The translations under genes and the position numbers were made by a program. A stretch of 64,000 nucleotides of DNA from Neoceratodus forsteri (lineage: Eukaryota; Chordata; Ceratodontiformes; Ceratodontidae), in contig JADMNL010000023.1 of NCBI GenBank assembly GCA_016271365.2, positions 605,774,501-605,838,500 of the forward strand. The letters run 5' to 3'. Every line of letters begins with the position of its first letter. Within the stretch, counting starts at the first letter, position 1. The notes under the pieces were generated by a model. It did no database searches and was not told where the DNA came from. It was given only the letters and a program-made list of their open reading frames with translations. Positions 45,011 through 55,238 of the stretch are shown here, in pieces.

Positions 45011-45760
45011 GTTAAATGAATGTTTCCTCAAAGCTCAGTGTGCTGTTTAAAATTCCAAGTCAAGCAGCTTTAGTCCAGGTTGGCTGAACTCAGCAAGCTA
45101 TCAAGCGGAAGCATGAGTGAGCAAATCCACCACCAAGTATTGAGGTAGTCTGATTCCCTATAATACCATACCTCTTTTCAGTCTATCTTGTAAATTGCAA
45201 AAATCCAGTCAAGCAAAAGATAAAGACACGTGTATCTCCCTGTTCATGTCGGAATCACGTGACCTCTGACCTGCTCAGCAACAAATTTTGTTCCTGGAGA
45301 AACTTCTACTTCCTGCTCCTTTATAATCTCTATTGATTGCAGCCAATAATTCAGAGTCAGATGTAAGGTTTGGGGAAGGAGACTTTGAGGGCACATCCTG
45401 TTCAATGGAGGATCAGGTAGAAGGACACAATACAGCAGACACATTTTCTTTACTCTGGTTAATTTTCTTCGGGTTATTTTTTTCCAGAACCAGAATTTGC
45501 CTAGGACAAGATGGAACATTTTGAATACCTTTGGGCTTTCTAGTAATGTCCAATCCTTCATTTGGCAGGTTATTGTTATTTACAGCCTTTGAATAAAGGT
45601 ATGGTGTTGCATCAGTACATTCTGCAGAGAGGTGTTCAGCATTAGGGTTGAGTGCAGGACTTTCCTTCTGAACTGAATTGTTGGGGGCAGCTCGAGGCAC
45701 TGTCCAGCTCGAACATCTGTGACTGGTTCACTCATCCTGTTTTAAGAGTACTGGTCTTTT
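45011..45760. other. Unassigned minus-strand spacer after L1 ORF1
   Basis: It may be the end of ORF1 or the inter-ORF spacer of the large L1. The open frame at 45413-45700 is Asn- and Pro-rich, without a recognised domain. Confidence 0.35.
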
Positions 45761-45789
45761 TCTGAGGCAGAAACACATTTTTTCCTTTC

Positions 45790-46600
45790 TTCCCAAATGT
45801 TAAATGTAAATAATCTCACACATAGGTGAATTACACATGACTGTACTGCCCCTTGCTTCCTTTAAAATCAGTGTTGCCGGGTACTTGAAGTGGTATTGAA
45901 TTTGTAGTCTCTGTAGTTCTTGCTTCACTTCGAAAAATCCCCTTCTTTTGTCAACTAATGCCCCAGAGAAGTCTTGAAAAAGCATTATCTTCTCCCCATT
46001 ACATTGTAGAGCCCTCTTCTCTCTGGCTAATTTAAGGATTTGCTCTTTTATAGAAAATCTTTAAAAATATGCCACTATGGGCCTGGCTTTGTTCTTATTT
46101 GTTAGCCTCTGTTCAGTTACTCTGTCAGCTCTTTCAATTTCTAACTGCCATGGCTATTTGAATTCCAACAGATCTGGTACAAACTTTTATAAGAATTGTA
46201 TAATGTGATTTCCTTCCCACCCTTCTGGTTCTTCTAAAATTCTTAGGTTATTTCTATGACCTCTGTTTTCTAGGTTGTCTACTTTATTCATTAAATAGTC
46301 AATTGTTTGGTGTGCTGCTGAATCATGGAGGTCTTGCACTGTTTTGCTGAGTTTGTCCATATGGGTGTCAGTGAGGTCTATTCTATCAGATAGGAATGAG
46401 CTTTGTTTTTCTCTTTTTTCTGATATCTTTTTTGCTTTATTGATTTCTATAGTGAAGTTGGAGAATGTTTGCTTTAACTCTTTTATATCACCTTTACTAG
46501 CAGGTCCTCCATAGTCAGGATTCTGTGGTGGTTCATATACTCCTGTGCAGAGAGTCCACTTTTCCAGTGGTGATTTGCCAACCAGCCCAGCCATATTCTG
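45790..46600 (-). pseudogene. L1 ORF1 protein (coiled coil, RRM-like, CTD)
   Basis: The frame at 46594-46187 starts MAGLVGKSPLEKW. It has a heptad-rich coiled-coil stretch (FTIEINKAKKISEKREKQSS to MDKLSKTVQDLHD), then VDNLENRGHRNNLRIL and EPEGWEGNHIIQFL, the start of the L1 ORF1 RNA-binding domain. The frame at 45985-45800 has LFQDFSGALVDKRRGFFEVK and KYPATLILKEARGST, the C-terminal domain. Sequence between the two frames is broken. In life this protein coats L1 RNA. Identification is by domain order. Confidence 0.8.
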
Positions 46601-46853
46601 ACAGGCTTTTGTGAAAAGTTGGACATCAGAATTTTGCTGAGGTAAAAAAAAAGTGACGTGATCGTGACAAAATCACTAATTCGATATACTGGTACCCACA
46701 CTACTGTTTTATGTCCTTTTCTGATCATTTCCATGATTTAGACTGCAAAATAAAGTAAAAATAAAACTGGATGAAGCAGAACACTCATTCAGCCAGCTGC
46801 TGTGGTTAGAGCGGCATGCGGTTCCCCATACTGTCTCAAAAAGTAAGGAAATT

Positions 46854-47021
46854 CATTGCAAAAAACTCTATTAATGCATCAGTTAGGGTTCCTATTACAG
46901 TGACAAAAGTATGGAAATTCGGTGTTGGGGTTCCCAATCCTACCACCCCACCCCACCCTCGATACAACAACAACTGGCAGGGTGTGCCTTGGGGTTGCCG
47001 GGCCTAACTCTCACCCCATTC
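46854..47021. repeat. Palindromic MITE of family X (copy 3), left half
   Basis: CATTGCAAAAAACTCTATTAATG, CATCAGTTAGGGTT, CAAAAGTATGGAAATTCGG and CCTAACTCTCACCCCATTC follow family order. The sequence resumes at 52263 (TTACTGTACCATCTCAACTTCC), as expected from copy 1. The L2 therefore lies inside it. Confidence 0.75.
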
Positions 47022-47684
47022 CTGCCTGCAGCCTAGCTCCGCCTACTTGGGCTGTGTGGCTGGGTGTTTGTGTTGTCTCTGTCAATAGTTTAGTTTTGTG
47101 GATTTTCATGTGTTTTGGCTTGGAGGAACTAGACCATTCTTGGATATGTGATCTATGAAAGTTTCCTGGACTAAGAAACTGGAAAACATCACCAACAGAT
47201 ATTGGGATTCTTATGATAAATCAACTTTTTTTGGAAGCCATCACAATCAAAGTAAGTACAGCTAAGAAATTCTACTAGCTCTGACCTGGGGAATGCAAAC
47301 TGAGTCCACATTTCCATCTGCCTTGTTGCTAGGGGGAACTACATGTCTTTGAGAACCATTCACAACTATTTAAACAAAGGGAAGACACTGACAAAGGGTT
47401 TTAACTTCCTGCATATGCCCCAGGCCAGTGTTCCAGGAATTTAACACATCCTTTGTCTTGTTACCATAGATCAAACAGTTTACTGGTTATTTTCCTGTGG
47501 ATTTGATTATTTTACATCATTTGGCAATGGGGCAAATCCTCCCCCTGGAGGCACACCACCGAAATTGATCTGTCCCTGCTCATGTGTGAGCCTTGGGCAT
47601 AAACGAAAGTCTCTCTGTCAGTGCGCTCCGAGACTCTCAGAACCCCTCCCTCAGCCACTGATTTCAGTTTCTCCAACCTCATGA

Positions 47685-49157
47685 TTGCAGACCTTAGACC
47701 GAAACCCTCCTGGGAACACCTGCTCCTCCACAAAGGCTGCACTTATCGAGCTCTGTCCTCCCTCAGAATTAAATGGAGGAGATGCAAGAATGCTCCAGAC
47801 CTCCTTAGCACACCGCTTTTTATCAGTAGCATCACTCCTGATAATACTTTCTGGGGATATTGAACTGAATCCAGGCCCGCCCAGCAGTGGGGCTCCCCCG
47901 AAAGGATCTCTCAGCAAAACTAAGGGATTTCTCATATCGCATATGAACATCAGAAGTCTCTTAAATCACCTGCCTGAAGTAGAAGCATGGCTCAGTATAC
48001 ACGATCCCGACATACTGTGCCTGTCAGAGACCTGGCTGAAACCTGGAACCCCTGATACCTTGTGCACCATGCTTGGCTACTCACTTATTTGGAGGGACAG
48101 ACCGGGGTCAAAGAGGGGTGGAGGAGTTGCCCTCTACCATAAATCTTACCTGGACGTTAGTATCATCAATGACTCAAACCCCCAAACCACGAGCGAATCA
48201 ATGCACACGCTCCTGTCTCTTGGCTCTAAAAAACTTCACATAATCTGTATTTATAACCCTCCCTCTGGGGGAGTAAACAGGCTCCAGGAAGCACTCCAGC
48301 TCACCCTAAAACGCATCAACAAAAATGAAGCTATCATCCTTGGTGATGTCAACCTGAACTGGCTAGGTCCTTCTCACAATTCCCTGGCTTCACTAGTGCA
48401 AGGCCTAAATTTTCATCAACAAATCACGGAAAACACTAGACTGTCTGGGCCACAGTCTGGTATGCTTATTGACTGGATCCTGACAAACAGACCTGAACAT
48501 ATGACTTGCTCTGGGATCTTGGTAGATACCATCACTGATCACTCCCCCTATCTACTGCCAGTGGCGCGCAGGGCAGCCACCCCCCCACCTCGGCAGGTCA
48601 CCTTTACGAATTTTGCAAACATGGACACAGACTCCTTCCTCCGGGACATCTCAAGCATTGACTGGTCGGATATATACCGTGCGGGGAATGTAGAGGCTGC
48701 CCTGAACACATTTCTACAGCATTTTCTCCCTGTACAAAACAAGCATGCTCCAAAAACCACGCGTAGAGTCAGGGGAAAACAAACTAGATGGCTACATAAA
48801 GATCTTCTAAAACAACTAAGATACAGGGACAAGCTCTGGAAAACCTACAAAAGCTCTCAATTGAATAGGGACTACGCAAACTACAGGCAAGAAAGAAATT
48901 CTTGCAGGAAGAACATAAGGCTGGCAAAAAGTGCGTACTATCAGAACCTGCTAAAGAACTCAGCCCATGACCCCCGTAAATTTTGGGGTCACATAAAAAC
49001 ATTCCTGGGGACACCTCAATCAATTACACCATCTGACATGGAAATAGGTGGCTCCCATTGCAATAACCCCATCACCATAGCAAACGCTTTCAATAGCATG
49101 TTCTCTGACCTCTCCCCCCTATACCAGCACTCTGCCACCAGCTGCCTCCACTGCTGA
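47685..49157 (+). CDS. L2 ORF N-terminus: 2A-type peptide plus APE endonuclease
   Basis: 490 codons are open. Residues 45-56 are hydrophobic (FLSVASLLIILS), followed by GDIELNPGPP at 57-66. The endonuclease starts near residue 85. Catalytic blocks: SHMNIRSLLN, LSETWLKPG, CIYNPPSGG, ILGDVNLNWLG, LIDWILTN and ITDHSPYL. The linker has RWLHKDLLKQLRYRDKLWKTY and SAYYQNLLKN..PRKFWGHIK. It would nick target DNA for target-primed reverse transcription. The frame ends at a stop where a +1 shift leads into the RT, so the protein is broken there. The start at 47685 is the first ATG of the open frame; an ATG at codon 36 would still include the 2A. Confidence 0.85.
   Translation: MQTLDRNPPGNTCSSTKAALIELCPPSELNGGDARMLQTSLAHRFLSVASLLIILSGDIELNPGPPSSGAPPKGSLSKTKGFLISHMNIRSLLNHLPEVEAWLSIHDPDILCLSETWLKPGTPDTLCTMLGYSLIWRDRPGSKRGGGVALYHKSYLDVSIINDSNPQTTSESMHTLLSLGSKKLHIICIYNPPSGGVNRLQEALQLTLKRINKNEAIILGDVNLNWLGPSHNSLASLVQGLNFHQQITENTRLSGPQSGMLIDWILTNRPEHMTCSGILVDTITDHSPYLLPVARRAATPPPRQVTFTNFANMDTDSFLRDISSIDWSDIYRAGNVEAALNTFLQHFLPVQNKHAPKTTRRVRGKQTRWLHKDLLKQLRYRDKLWKTYKSSQLNRDYANYRQERNSCRKNIRLAKSAYYQNLLKNSAHDPRKFWGHIKTFLGTPQSITPSDMEIGGSHCNNPITIANAFNSMFSDLSPLYQHSATSCLHC
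47856..47882 (+). other. 2A-type ribosome-skipping motif
   Basis: It encodes DIELNPGPP, which fits the 2A consensus D(V/I)ExNPGP exactly and is preceded by a hydrophobic run and SG. In 2A sequences the ribosome fails to join the last Gly and Pro, here G64/P65 (47874-47879), so two products arise from one frame. 2A-like sequences are known at the start of some APE-type non-LTR retrotransposon ORFs. Confidence 0.8.
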
Positions 49158-49161
49158 CACT

Positions 49162-50760
49162 GTGCCTCTTACTGACTCTGCCACCTTCGCAAGTGACTCA
49201 AAACCTATATCACACCTCCTCTATTTCAAAGCTATTACCAGCTCTCAGGTTCTGAACCATCTAAAAATATTATCGGAATACACCAGTCCTGGCTCTGACC
49301 AACTTGAACCTCGCCTTTTAAAACTAGCTGCGCACTTTATCTGTAAACCACTAGCAAGAATTTTCACCTTGTCCCTCACCAGCGGTGCAGTCCCAGAACT
49401 ATGGAAAATGGCCAGGATCTCCCCTATCTTCAAAAAAGGGAACAAAAAAGATATCTCTAATTACAGGCCTATTGCAATACTATCCCCACTCAGCAAAATC
49501 CTTGAAAAACTGGTTGCCATACAGATCCAGGAATTCCTCGAAACTACCAAGCAGCTCAATGATGCACAACATGGGTTCAGAAAAAACACAGTACTCGATG
49601 GCTCTAGCCAAAATCACCACCGACATCCTCACTGGTATGGATCAAGGAAAGCTCACAGGGCTGTATTTATAAGACCTAACCAAGGCATTTGACCTAGTTG
49701 ACCACCCCTGCTCCTATCCTCCCTAAGGAAAATAGGCTGCTCCTCCTCTGTACTTGAATGGTTCAGGAGCTACCTGACCAACAGGTCCCAGCTGTTAAAT
49801 TCAACTCAGCCATCTCCTCCACTGTGGTAATGAACATTGAGTGCCCCAAGGCTCCATTCTGGGTCCTCTTCTATTCACTGTATTCATCAATAACCTCCCA
49901 GATGAAATACCTGCTTGTTCCTCGCTCCTCTCATGAGCGACTTAGTTATGTATGCCAGCTCACCCAATGTAGAAGCAAATTAACACCTCAGCTTAATAAA
50001 GCCTACTCCAGTGTCCAGAATGGTTAAACTCCCACGCCTCATTCTGAATTCCTCCAAAACCAATTCCATGCTACTCGCACCACTCAAAGATTCGAAGGTG
50101 TTCCACTTCCCTGAGCATCCTTGATTTAAATGGAAATCCTCTGCAGATAGTTGCCTCCTTTCGTTACTTGGGCATCCTACTAGATCAATCGCTGATTTAA
50201 ACCTTCATATCCAAGCCACTTGCAAAAACGTAAACTGCAAGTTAGGGCAGCCACAGAACTAGCTATATGCTTGCCTCCTCCACTAAACTTGCCATAGCCA
50301 GGGGATCCTACTGCGCTTACCTCACAATGGCCTATACTTACTCTCTGCCCACAAATCTGGCGCTGAACAAATGGGATGTTACATACAATAACATATGCCT
50401 ATTACCACAATCCCCACGACTTCTTCATCACTGTCAGCCATATGAGGACCTTGGGTGGCTTCCCCTCGGCCATCAGGAGCTACTTCCTGGCCTGCCTAAT
50501 GATTCTATACTGAGACAAAGTCAGCCTGCTGCACTGGCAAGCTCCTTCTTCCCGCGATTCCAAACCGCACGCTCACAGATCTGCTGATAAAGACCTGCTG
50601 GAAATTCCTCGCTGCCACACCAATAAAGGCAGGGCTCCTTCCAACCACGCCAGCCTATGTTATGGAACCAGCTCCCTCTGGACCTCAGGCAAGCACCCTC
50701 GCATCCCTCTTTCAAGCGTGGGCTGAGACTGCACCTGGCCATTTCAGATTCATGCACCTG
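49162..50760 (+). pseudogene. L2 reverse transcriptase, frame-shifted
   Basis: From 49162: SPGSDQLEPRLLKLAAHFI, GAVPELWKMARISPIFKKGN, NYRPIAILSPLSKILEKLV and AQHGFRKN. After about 49600 frames alternate: TKAFDLVDH-like (near 49690), WFRSYLTN (49757), a PQGS-to-LLF block (49845-49885), and the RT C-terminus (LGWLPLGHQELL at 50450; YVMEPAPSGPQ-like near 50660). I do not find an intact YADD box. Five or more frameshifts make it inactive. Confidence 0.75.
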
Positions 50761-50981
50761 CTTTGATCCTACCTGATTCCTGAATCTTCCCTGCCCCTAC
50801 TCCCCCCGCCCCTGCTACTGGTTTCCATACTACCCTCCTTTTGTTCTCTCTCCCCTAAATCCAACTCCTCTCCTCAAACTCACCTATCATTATCTTAAAT
50901 TATAATTATATATAGGTTTTATGAATGTATGCACTTACTTACTACTACCTACATTACTGTTGTATCTTGTACTGTTTTTAT

Positions 50982-51781
50982 CCTCTGCGCTACCTAGGCA
51001 CTGCCCAAACTTGCCACAGGTGGATGTTGGTACTGTAAGGCCTCACCTCCTCCCTCCCCTTCACTTGTCCTCCATTACCGCAAGATGTCCATGGCCAGCG
51101 ACTGCCACCGGCCCTTATGCCCAGCCTCGGAACCACGAGCCTGGCTGCACCTACCCGCCTCCTACCGCTAAAGCCGTATTTCAAGCCGCCTTTACTCCCC
51201 ACCCACCCCTTCCATTTTCTTCTTCCCTGACAGTGGTACCATGAACCTGGTGTCCCTCTAGCCTGCCGCTGGGATGTCTCTGACATCCTCTCTTGCTTCC
51301 CTGGGCACCCTGCTGCTGCTCTGGCTGACTGCTGACGGCCGACAGATTACTGCTTCTTCCACCCTTCCTCCCGTCTCTTATCCTCTGCGTCTACCTGGGC
51401 ACTGCCCAAACTTGCCACAGGTGGATGTTGGTAAAATAAGGCCTCACCTCCTCCCTCCCCTTCTCTTGTCTACCATTTGCCACAGGATGTCCAATGCTAG
51501 AGACTGCCACCGGCCCTCATGCCCAGCCTCGGAACCACGACCCCGGCTGCACCTACACGCCTCCTACCGCCAAAGCCGTATTTCATGCCGCCCTTTCCTC
51601 CCATCCACCCCTCCCATATTCTTCATCCCTGACTGTGGGGCCATGAACCTGGCATCCCTCTAGCCTACCGCCGGGATGTCTCTGGCATCCTCCCTTACTT
51701 CCCCTGGGTCCCCCTGCTGCTGCTCAGGCTGGCTGTTGCCGGCCGCCGCCAGGTTATGGATCCTTCTACCCCTCCTCCTGA
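50982..51781. repeat. Two-copy 400-bp tandem repeat in the L2 3' region
   Basis: Unit 1 is 50982-51381 and unit 2 is 51382-51781. Both start CCTCTGCG and share GGCACTGCCCAAACTTGCC, ACAGGTGGATGTTGG, CCAGCCTCGGAACCACGA, CGCCTCCTACCGC and CCGGGATGTCTCTG-type blocks. They are GC-rich and CpG-containing. The Pro-rich frames here differ between units and are not conserved as protein. Confidence 0.85.
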
Positions 51782-52258
51782 CTTTTCTCGCTGCTGGGTG
51801 GTCTATATGTTTCCCATATATGGCCCACCCCCCCGATATGCACTGGCCGACTACTTCTCCCGCTATTCCTGTTGCCTGCACCCTTCCCTGTCACTCCACA
51901 TCATCCTGCCTGGCTGGGAAACCACAAACCCAGCAGTCTCCATACGCATTCCCCTGTAAAGCCGTAAGCAGACCTTTTGGCCCTATAATCCCTTCCTTAC
52001 CCCTTACCTGTACCAACACTCCCCTGTAAACACCTCCTTGCTCTTGGCCTGCTGGTTACTGCTTAGTATAGCCTAAATCATGTTAGACTAGCTGGAACCA
52101 CCTCTATATGTCTGGAATGTACTTGTATGGTTGTTGCCTCAATTGTATTGTTGCTTCCATGTGTTATGATGTATTGTACTCTCGCGGGTCGTGCCTGAAA
52201 ATAGTTACCTGCTGGCTAGTGCACCTACCCGGTAAACAAAACTAAATAAATAAAATAA

Positions 52259-52440
52259 ATTCTTCTTTACTGTACCATCTCAACTTCCTTACACATGGAA
52301 TGGGAACAGAATAAGGCACACTGTATCTTTGACTTCAGCTTATGATCCACAGTTATCCTAGATCCATTTCCTTAGTTGTGCTATCTACTGTTGCATCTCA
52401 CAGGGTGTGGCTTTGCTGGTGACCTTAATTCCTTACCCCT
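52259..52440. repeat. Right remnant of MITE copy 3, then unassigned
   Basis: TGTACCATCTCAACTTCC and TTACACATGGAATGGG match copy 1 at 16345-16380. Family similarity stops at about 52308. Confidence 0.6.
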
Positions 52441-52970
52441 ACATGTAGTATCTTGCAAGCCCTTTCATTAAATCCAAGCATCATTTTTTTATCCCATCTC
52501 CCTAATGTACAGTATGCAAATCTCCCTGCAGTTCATTCCTTTCCTCTATCATTTCCAGTCTCCATACCAATTACTGTAAGTGTCATTAGCAAACTTCAGC
52601 AGCCTGCTTCTTACCCACCTTTCAGGTAATTTCATATGTTAAACAGCAACTAACCCAGCACAGACCCCTGAGGTACTCAACACAGCACATCACCCTATTC
52701 TGAATGGTGACCATACACCATTTTCTGCTTCTTACTTGTCAAACAATTTGCTGTCCACCTAATGTACACTTTGTGAACTCCAAATTGTGCTGCTTTCTCC
52801 ATCAGTTTTCCTTGTGGTACAGTTTCAAAGTTCTTGCTGAAGACAAGACAGACACCTTTAACCACACGTCCCCTATCCAGCTCCTTATCTACGGCCTTGA
52901 TGAATTCAAAGTGGTTTGGCAGGATTTGCCTTTTGGGAAACTACTGTGTGCTAGAGCCCATTTTCATCCA
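52440..52970 (-). pseudogene. Old CR1 reverse transcriptase relic
   Basis: On the minus strand one can read AVDKELDRGRVVKG, VFSKNFETVPQGKLMEKAAQFG (the SKAFDTVPH block, decayed), RWTANCLTSKKQKMVYG, VPQGSVLG and KFANDT-like remains of FADDT. It is far more diverged than the CR1 copies at 16.7, 29.2 and 57.1 kb and is probably the oldest CR1 here. A short TA run and T tract follow at 52995-53025. Confidence 0.65.
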
Positions 52971-53304
52971 TATGCTGAACCACCACATCATATACATATA
53001 TATATATATATTTATTTTTTTTTTTGAGGGTTATGGTGTGAAAATCTTGACTCCTAGGAATTAAGTGTTGTCTGACAATTGTTATATTGCCCAAAGTTGA
53101 AGGCTGAGGGCAAAATGACCATTGGAAATAGTTCATCACAAGGGTTTATGGTGTTCACACTGTAGCCTGGAACATTCTGTCAATATCTGTTTTATAAAAC
53201 TTTGCAACTTAATTGGTAAAGAAACATCATAATAAAGAGATACAAGAATGAGAGAATATACAGTTTGATTAACAGTTAGAGGTGATTAATAGCTTATACT
53301 ACTA

Positions 53305-53460
53305 CTGACCAATTTTGTGAACCGTTAACCAGTTTTGAGTACTGTTGACCAGTTTTGTGAACTATTGGCCAGTTTTGAGTACTGTTGACCAGTTTTATGA
53401 GCTATTGATTAGTTTTGTGAACTATTGGACAGTTTTGAGAACTATTGCCCAGTTGTTGGT
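53305..53460. repeat. Minisatellite, about 21-bp unit
   Basis: About eight units of the form CTGTTGACCAGTTTTGAGTA or CTATTGGCCAGTTTTGTGAA. ATTAATAGCTTAT (left) and GTCAATAGCTTAT (right) border it in direct orientation. A loosely similar ACTATTGCCCAGT occurs at 63399. Confidence 0.7.
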
Positions 53461-53819
53461 GCTATACTAGTCAATAGCTTATAAACATTCAGGGTCATGT
53501 GACTGTCCCTGGATCAATCACAGACCAGAGTTTTCTCAAGGTTTTCCATATATCTATTATACTGGTGCAGTAGCATCAACATAGTTAGATTTGACTGACA
53601 GATTCTATGTTAATCCCCAAACGTTGTTCCTTAATAGCTTTGGTGTCATTCATCACAATTGCCTGAAATTTCTCATGCATTGTCTAGGAGGCAAGGTCTA
53701 AATATGTAGAAAGTTTTGTGATGGCAGTTTATGCAGGTTCTAAGATATGCATATGTCATTAACCTGTAGAAAACTATTTTTTTCCAATACTTAACATGAA
53801 TTTTTGGATTTATTCTCAT

Positions 53820-54288
53820 TGAAGAAGAAGAATCAGCATTTATATAGTGCTTTTCATACACAGTATAGTCCAAAGTGCTTCACAAGCAATGCTAGATTGG
53901 TAGTGAAGTGACTGAATGTGTAGTGGCAGTCATATCACACATCATCACTCACACATAGCCTGGATAAATCCATGAAACAGTTTATGGGAAGGGGGAATGT
54001 TGACCAGAACACTGGGAATGTCCCCTACTCTTTGCGAAGAGTGCCCTGGGTTCTTTTACTTCCACCTGGCCACCCACCAGGACAACGCCAGAATGGGAAG
54101 AAGGAACCTCAATTTAACATCTCATCCGAAGGACAGCACACCCCTGCAGTACAGCACCCCCCCAATACTGCACTCGGATGCCAGCAATTTTTTAGGTGCA
54201 AGCCCAATCCCAGGGTGGGATGAGAACACATGACCTTCTGGTCCAGAGGCAGATGTGCTACCTACTGAGTCATGCTGACACCTACACC
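53820..54288 (-). mobile_element. tRNA-headed SINE with conserved central domain (V-SINE-like)
   Basis: The minus strand begins GTCAGCATGACTCAGTAGGT (A-box) and has GGTCATGTGTTCTCATCC (B-box) about 35 bases on, a tRNA-derived Pol III promoter. The middle has CTTCGGATGAGATGTTAAA, then CCCAGGGCACTCTTCGCAA and AGAGTAGGGGA, a domain I associate with V-type vertebrate SINEs. The tail is AGCACTATATAAATGC plus TTCTTC repeats, a LINE-like 3' end. Confidence 0.65.
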
Positions 54289-54299
54289 CTACCTACAGC

Positions 54300-54919
54300 C
54301 TGTGGCCTACACAGAATATTTTTTTCTGAATTTTTCAGGGTGGAAGCATGCTGTGCCAATATAGTGCCTTTGTAAGGTTTCATGAAAAAGTATTAAATAT
54401 TTCTAGAGTTATAGGGATTAAACATTTCTTTTCTTTTTGCTGTTCTGAGCATGCTTAGTAAGGTATTTTGGGTAATGGTCTGATATAATGCCAAAAAATT
54501 CCACATCACAGATTGCTTTTCATTTCTCATCACTTGCTTCTCATGGCACAATAAACAATGTTCATGTCATGATGGCCACCATCTTATCCCCTGACCTAAA
54601 AAACATGAAAAAAATCCATAGAAATTATGTAATTAAAAAAGATTTTTTAAAAAAAGTACCCAAACCTAGCTAAAAATGGGAGCAGTTTAGCTAGATTCTG
54701 GTATCTGTTCTTTAACACAATGCTCAGAAATACCTCTTCTGGGCACCCCAAAATCCACTGTGCCCAGCTTAGGGAGAGGAGCTGTTCTGCTGCATTCTAT
54801 GTATGAGAACAGTGGGACTTTCCTGAATGCTGAAGCCACAGCTCAAGTTGTACTGCTGGCTTCAGTTCAAGCAGTGGGCCGACAAGCCCCTGTTCTCTCA
54901 GTCTCCCTGTTGGTCTCAA
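54300..54919. other. Mostly unassigned; diverged family-X piece near 54320-54470
   Basis: TTTCATGAAAAAGTATTAAA..AGAGTTATAGGGATTAAAC and TTCTGAGCATGCTTAGTA resemble family X at 12660-12730 (TTTGGTGAAAAAATGTTAAT, TTCTGAGCATGCTCAT). The rest shows nothing recognisable. Confidence 0.4.
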
Positions 54920-54927
54920 TCTGTCTG

Positions 54928-54975
<48 letters not shown>
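54920..54975. repeat. (TATC)n microsatellite
   Basis: About 12 TATC units follow CTGTCTGTCT. Confidence 0.95.
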
Positions 54976-55238
54976 GCTACAGTATCTTCTTAAAGGGGCC
55001 ATGAATATTTTTATGCTTGATACTTTGTTTTATAAGTTAGCCAATGTGTTATTAAACATAATTTTAAAAGAGTTTGTTATCCTGGTGCCACTTTTTTTCA
55101 ATTGTTTTTGTTGTATTCTGTCAGCAGTTCTCTCTGGCCAGTCCCTGCATTCTGAAGCATCATGCAGTTGCCAGCTGAGATGTAGTGCAGAGCGATGACA
55201 TTGCAGTTTGTACATTCTGTAGTGTTGCTGTTTACAGT

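Larger units (their letters stand above)
27608..46827 (-). mobile_element. Near-complete L1-type LINE, split by four later insertions
   Basis: Family X reads ATACTATCTCA at 27597-27607 and again as ATACTGTCTCA at 46828-46838, with MITE sequence resuming after it. This is an 11-bp target-site duplication with one mismatch. The + strand at 27611-27640 is T-rich, that is, the poly(A) end of a minus-strand element. Pieces in sense order: 5' region and ORF1 (46827-45011), ORF2 endonuclease and RT (41991-38549), RT palm (33095-32643), a 40-base piece (31547-31508), and the RT C-terminus and 3' end (29246-27608). The insertions are L1 (42006-44996), a retrovirus (33101-38543), a solo LTR (31548-32642) and CR1 (29247-31500). 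Without them the element is about 7 kb. Confidence 0.8.
47022..52258 (+). mobile_element. Apparently full-length L2-type LINE (5.2 kb)
   Basis: Both edges are set by the interrupted MITE, with a possible 4-base duplication ATTC (47018-47021 and 52259-52262). Layout: 5' UTR 47022-47684, endonuclease frame 47685-49157, RT 49162 to about 50760, a GC-rich 3' region with a two-copy 400-bp repeat, and an A-rich end (AAACTAAATAAATAAAATAA). Identification as L2: APE endonuclease, RT blocks, and the same 3' end as the fragment at 5490-5705. No ORF1 is visible. Confidence 0.8.

Noticed and set aside
47022..47684. A separate ORF1 of the L2 element
   Set aside because: No open frame of useful length lies in the region; the only ATG frames belong to the flank or run through stops.
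50921..52029. Proline-rich protein frames
   Set aside because: They fall in the L2 3' region; the two repeat units do not keep the same frame or protein.
53990..54290. Functional tRNA gene on the minus strand
   Set aside because: A- and B-boxes are present but the cloverleaf is not, and the sequence continues into a SINE body and LINE-like tail.
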